This document shows, in pieces, positions 62,021-64,000 of a DNA stretch of 64,000 bases. Each line of letters opens with the position of its first letter. The stretch's first letter is position 1. Both the position numbers and the translations under genes were made by a program. This DNA is from Gordonia sp. SID5947. GTDB lineage: Bacteria > Actinomycetota > Actinomycetes > Mycobacteriales > Mycobacteriaceae. The notes beneath the pieces were generated by a model. It searched no databases, was not told where the DNA came from, and was given only the letters and a program-made list of their open reading frames with translations. The stretch spans positions 2,914,001 to 2,978,000 of the forward strand of contig NZ_WWHU01000001.1 in assembly GCF_009862785.1 (NCBI RefSeq), given 5' to 3'.

Positions 62021-63378
62021 AGGCCCGTCCCGGGAATCCAGCTCGTGCCCGCCAGCGGAACCCTCGCCATCGCCGACGCCTCGATCGAGATCGCAACGAG
62101 GTCTTCGGGTTCCAGATGCTGGACATGCGCCTTGCCACATGCACGGGCGATGGTCTGGGCCTCCATCGTCATCACGCGCAGAAAGTTGGCGAGCCGGCGC
62201 CCGCCCTCGACGGGATCGAATCGTGCGGCGAGTTGCGGATCCTGCGTGGTGATACCCGCCGGGTCTCTGCCGTCCTGGAAGTCGTCGTAATAGCCGGCAG
62301 CAGAACCCAGCTGCTCGTACTCCGCGGCATGGCGAGGATCGTTGTCACCGAGCGCGATCAGGGCAGCGGTGCCGATCGCGACCGCATCGGCACCGAGCGC
62401 CATCGCCTTCGCGACGTCGGCACCGTTGCGGATCCCACCGGACACGATCAGCTGTACCCCACCGTCGCCCGTGCCTCCGCCCACACCGGTCCGATGGACG
62501 CCCAACTCCTGCAACGCCTGTACGGCCTGCGGGATCGCGGCGAGGGTGGGGATGCCCACATGTTCGATGAAGACGTCCTGCGTGGCGGCCGTCCCACCCT
62601 GCATGCCGTCGACCACCACCACGTCGGCGCCGGAGTGCACCGCGAGCTTGACGTCGTAGTACGTGCGACTGGCCCCGACCTTCACATAGATCGGCTTCTC
62701 CCAGTCGGTGATCTCGCGGAGCTCGTTGATCTTGATCGCCAGGTCGTCGGGACCCGTCCAGTCGGGATGACGCGACGCGCTGCGCTGATCGATGCCCTCG
62801 GGGAGAGTGCGCATGCCAGCGACACGTTCGGAGATCTTCTGTCCCAAAAGCATTCCACCGCCACCAGGTTTGGCGCCCTGGCCGAGTACGATCTCGATGG
62901 CGTCGGCGCGGCGCAGGTCGTCGGGGTTCATGCCGTAACGCGACGGCAGATACTGGTAGACGAGGTTCTTGGACTGTCCTCGCTCTTCGGTGGTCATCCC
63001 GCCGTCGCCGGTGGTGGTCGATGTCCCCACCTCCGATGCACCACGGCCGAGTGCCTCCTTGGCACGACCGGAGAGCGCACCGAAGCTCATGCCCGCGATG
63101 GTGACCGGAATGTCGAGGTGCAGCGGATATTTGGCGTTTCGGCTCCCCAGCACGACGTCGGTGTCACACTTCTCGCGGTAACCCTCGAGCGGGTAGCGCG
63201 ACATCGATGCGCCAAGGAAGAGCAGGTCGTCGAAATGTGGCAGCTTCCGCTTGGCGCCCCAGCCCCGGATGTCGTAGATGCCGGTCTCGGCGGCCCGCTG
63301 GATCGCTGCGATGGTGGTGCGGTCGAAGGTGGCGGACTCACGCAGGCCACGCTGTTCGACGGTCAGGTTGTCGGTCAT
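62017..63378 (-). CDS. GlxD-like FMN-binding glutamate synthase domain protein
   Basis: 453 residues, homologous to the central and FMN domains of glutamate synthase large subunit and to MgsC of N-methylglutamate synthase. IPVTIAGMSFGALSGRAKEALGRGA, QGAKPGGGGMLLGQKISERVA, KVGASRTYYDVKLAVHSGADVVVVDGMQGGTAA and the phosphate-binding LIVSGGIRNGADVAKAMALGADAVAIGTAAL are clear. It probably transfers an amino or alkylamino group with GlxB and GlxC. ATG 63378. It is separated from glxC by 107 bases containing an intergenic repeat. Confidence 0.9.
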   Translation of the reverse strand: MTDNLTVEQRGLRESATFDRTTIAAIQRAAETGIYDIRGWGAKRKLPHFDDLLFLGASMSRYPLEGYREKCDTDVVLGSRNAKYPLHLDIPVTIAGMSFGALSGRAKEALGRGASEVGTSTTTGDGGMTTEERGQSKNLVYQYLPSRYGMNPDDLRRADAIEIVLGQGAKPGGGGMLLGQKISERVAGMRTLPEGIDQRSASRHPDWTGPDDLAIKINELREITDWEKPIYVKVGASRTYYDVKLAVHSGADVVVVDGMQGGTAATQDVFIEHVGIPTLAAIPQAVQALQELGVHRTGVGGGTGDGGVQLIVSGGIRNGADVAKAMALGADAVAIGTAALIALGDNDPRHAAEYEQLGSAAGYYDDFQDGRDPAGITTQDPQLAARFDPVEGGRRLANFLRVMTMEAQTIARACGKAHVQHLEPEDLVAISIEASAMARVPLAGTSWIPGTGL

Positions 63379-63401
63379 GGTGTTCTCCGGTGGTAGAGGG
63401 T

Positions 63402-63480
63402 GGATCTCGATACGGCGCCTCGCTTCGCTCGGGGCCTACTCGATCAGCGAGAAGGCGGAACACGGCGTATCGAGACCACC
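63402..63480. repeat. Actinobacterial intergenic repeat, copy 3 (palindromic)
   Basis: TCTCGATACGGCG (63405-63417) at the left and GGCGTATCGAGA (63465-63476) at the right make inverted ends. Between them is CCTCGCTTCGCTCGGGGCCTAC, the reverse complement of the core in copies 1 and 2. It is therefore a larger inverted form of the same element. It lies inside the GlxC-GlxD operon, only 6 bases from the glxC stop. Confidence 0.72.
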
Positions 63481-63485
63481 CGATG

Positions 63486-64000
63486 TCAGTACGCGGACGA
63501 GTTGTCGACGTGGAAGTGGTACAGCTCGCGAGCCGACCCGTAGCGGGTGTAGTCCGCGGGGTCGTCATCCCTGAACCCGGCCGCCTTCAGGAGGCCGGCG
63601 AGTTCTTCGAGATGCTCGGCACGCATCGGCTTCGAGATGCAATCCGCACCGAGCGATCCCACGTCGCCCCGGACATAGATGTGCGTCTCGTAGATCGAAT
63701 CACCCAGGCCGTCTGCGGCATTCCCACGGATCACCAACCGACCCGCCTGTGCCATGAACGCGCTGTTGTGACCGACGTTCCCGCCGATGACGATGTCGGC
63801 GCCCTTCATGGAGATCCCGCATCGTGCCGCGGCGTCACCCTCGACGACCAGGAGACCTCCGTGTGCGGTGGCGCCTGCCGACTGCGATGCGTTGCCCTTG
63901 ACCACCACGGTCCCACTCATCATGTTCTCGGCCACACCGGTTCCGGCGTTGCCGTTGATGATCACTTCGGCCTTCTGATTCATCCCGGCCGCGTAGTAAC
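63486..64000 (-). CDS. GlxC-like GXGXG-motif glutamate synthase domain protein, 5' end missing
   Basis: The last 171 residues are visible. The frame stays open to the right edge (preceding residues YYAAGMNQKAEV), so ATG 63983 is internal and the start is outside the window. Repeated G-x-G-x-G beta-helix units (INGNAGTGVAEN, VVKGNASQSAGATAHGG, VEGDAAARCG, IGGNVGHNSAFMAQAG, IRGNAADGLGDSIYE) match the C-terminal domain of glutamate synthase, as in GlxC and MgsB. A GlxB-like amidotransferase and a GlnT-like synthetase would be expected further upstream. Confidence 0.9.
   Translation of the reverse strand, partial: YYAAGMNQKAEVIINGNAGTGVAENMMSGTVVVKGNASQSAGATAHGGLLVVEGDAAARCGISMKGADIVIGGNVGHNSAFMAQAGRLVIRGNAADGLGDSIYETHIYVRGDVGSLGADCISKPMRAEHLEELAGLLKAAGFRDDDPADYTRYGSARELYHFHVDNSSAY

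Noticed and set aside
63981..63983. ATG 63983 as the start of the GlxC-like gene
   Set aside because: The frame continues upstream with family-like residues (YYAAG) to the window edge, so the start lies outside.

Overview
This window looks like a chromosomal segment from a mycolic-acid actinobacterium, most likely Gordonia or a close relative (Rhodococcus/Dietzia side of Mycobacteriales). The reasons are very high GC, an antigen-85-type mycolyltransferase, a DUF3068 (PorA-like) envelope protein, a DUF222-HNH (13E12 family) protein, an F420-type LLM enzyme, an EthA-like Baeyer-Villiger monooxygenase and many leaderless promoters (TANNNT box 6-7 nt before the start codon). Genus is inferred from gene content, not proven. 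No rRNA, tRNA, CRISPR array, prophage or complete insertion sequence was seen.

Layout. 1-1890: end of a Mn/Zn-type ABC transporter (binding protein, ATPase, permease broken by a one-base frameshift). 1938-6205: ABC1/UbiB kinase, DUF3068 protein, two strong hairpin terminators, secreted mycolyltransferase. 6589-15591: amidase, FAD dehydrogenase, an encapsulin nanocompartment operon (DyP peroxidase cargo with C-terminal targeting peptide plus shell protein), and a heterodimeric ABC exporter with one degenerate ATP site. 15610-24121: small housekeeping and redox genes (SDR, MerR with aldo/keto reductase, RNase HI with a 2-hydroxyacid dehydrogenase, trans-aconitate methyltransferase) and a divergent pair of citrate-synthase genes, one fused to a DNA-binding domain. 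24221-37404: secreted DUF4185 protein, a tiny poly-proline protein, ClC channel, MarR/OhrR and LysR regulators, membrane proteins, a DUF222-HNH gene, type II NADH dehydrogenase. 37548-43267: EthA-like monooxygenase divergent from a PucR regulator, a DAO-family oxidase, PfpI-like and PPOX proteins.

43305-54147 is a catabolic region: a Rieske oxygenase coupled to a DapB-like reductase, a frameshifted TetR gene, thiolase, a second TetR, acyl-CoA dehydrogenase, then a four-gene operon (SDR, F420-type LLM, SnoaL-like, alpha/beta hydrolase) in which every junction is a 4-base stop/start overlap and which lies behind a TetR-like palindrome. The substrate is unknown. 55414-60707 is a 4-hydroxybenzoate/protocatechuate module (pobA-pcaH-pcaG-pcaB-pcaC) with an IclR regulator. 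A near-identical 15-bp palindrome sits in front of both the regulator and pobA. 60821-64000 holds a FAD amine oxidase with GlxD- and GlxC-like glutamate-synthase-domain proteins, running off the end of the window.

Two genes (1031-1890 and 45569-46203) carry the same kind of damage: one G missing from a G run, with the remaining reading frame perfectly preserved. Three copies of an actinobacterial intergenic repeat and two unrelated 19-bp-period tandem repeats lie between genes.
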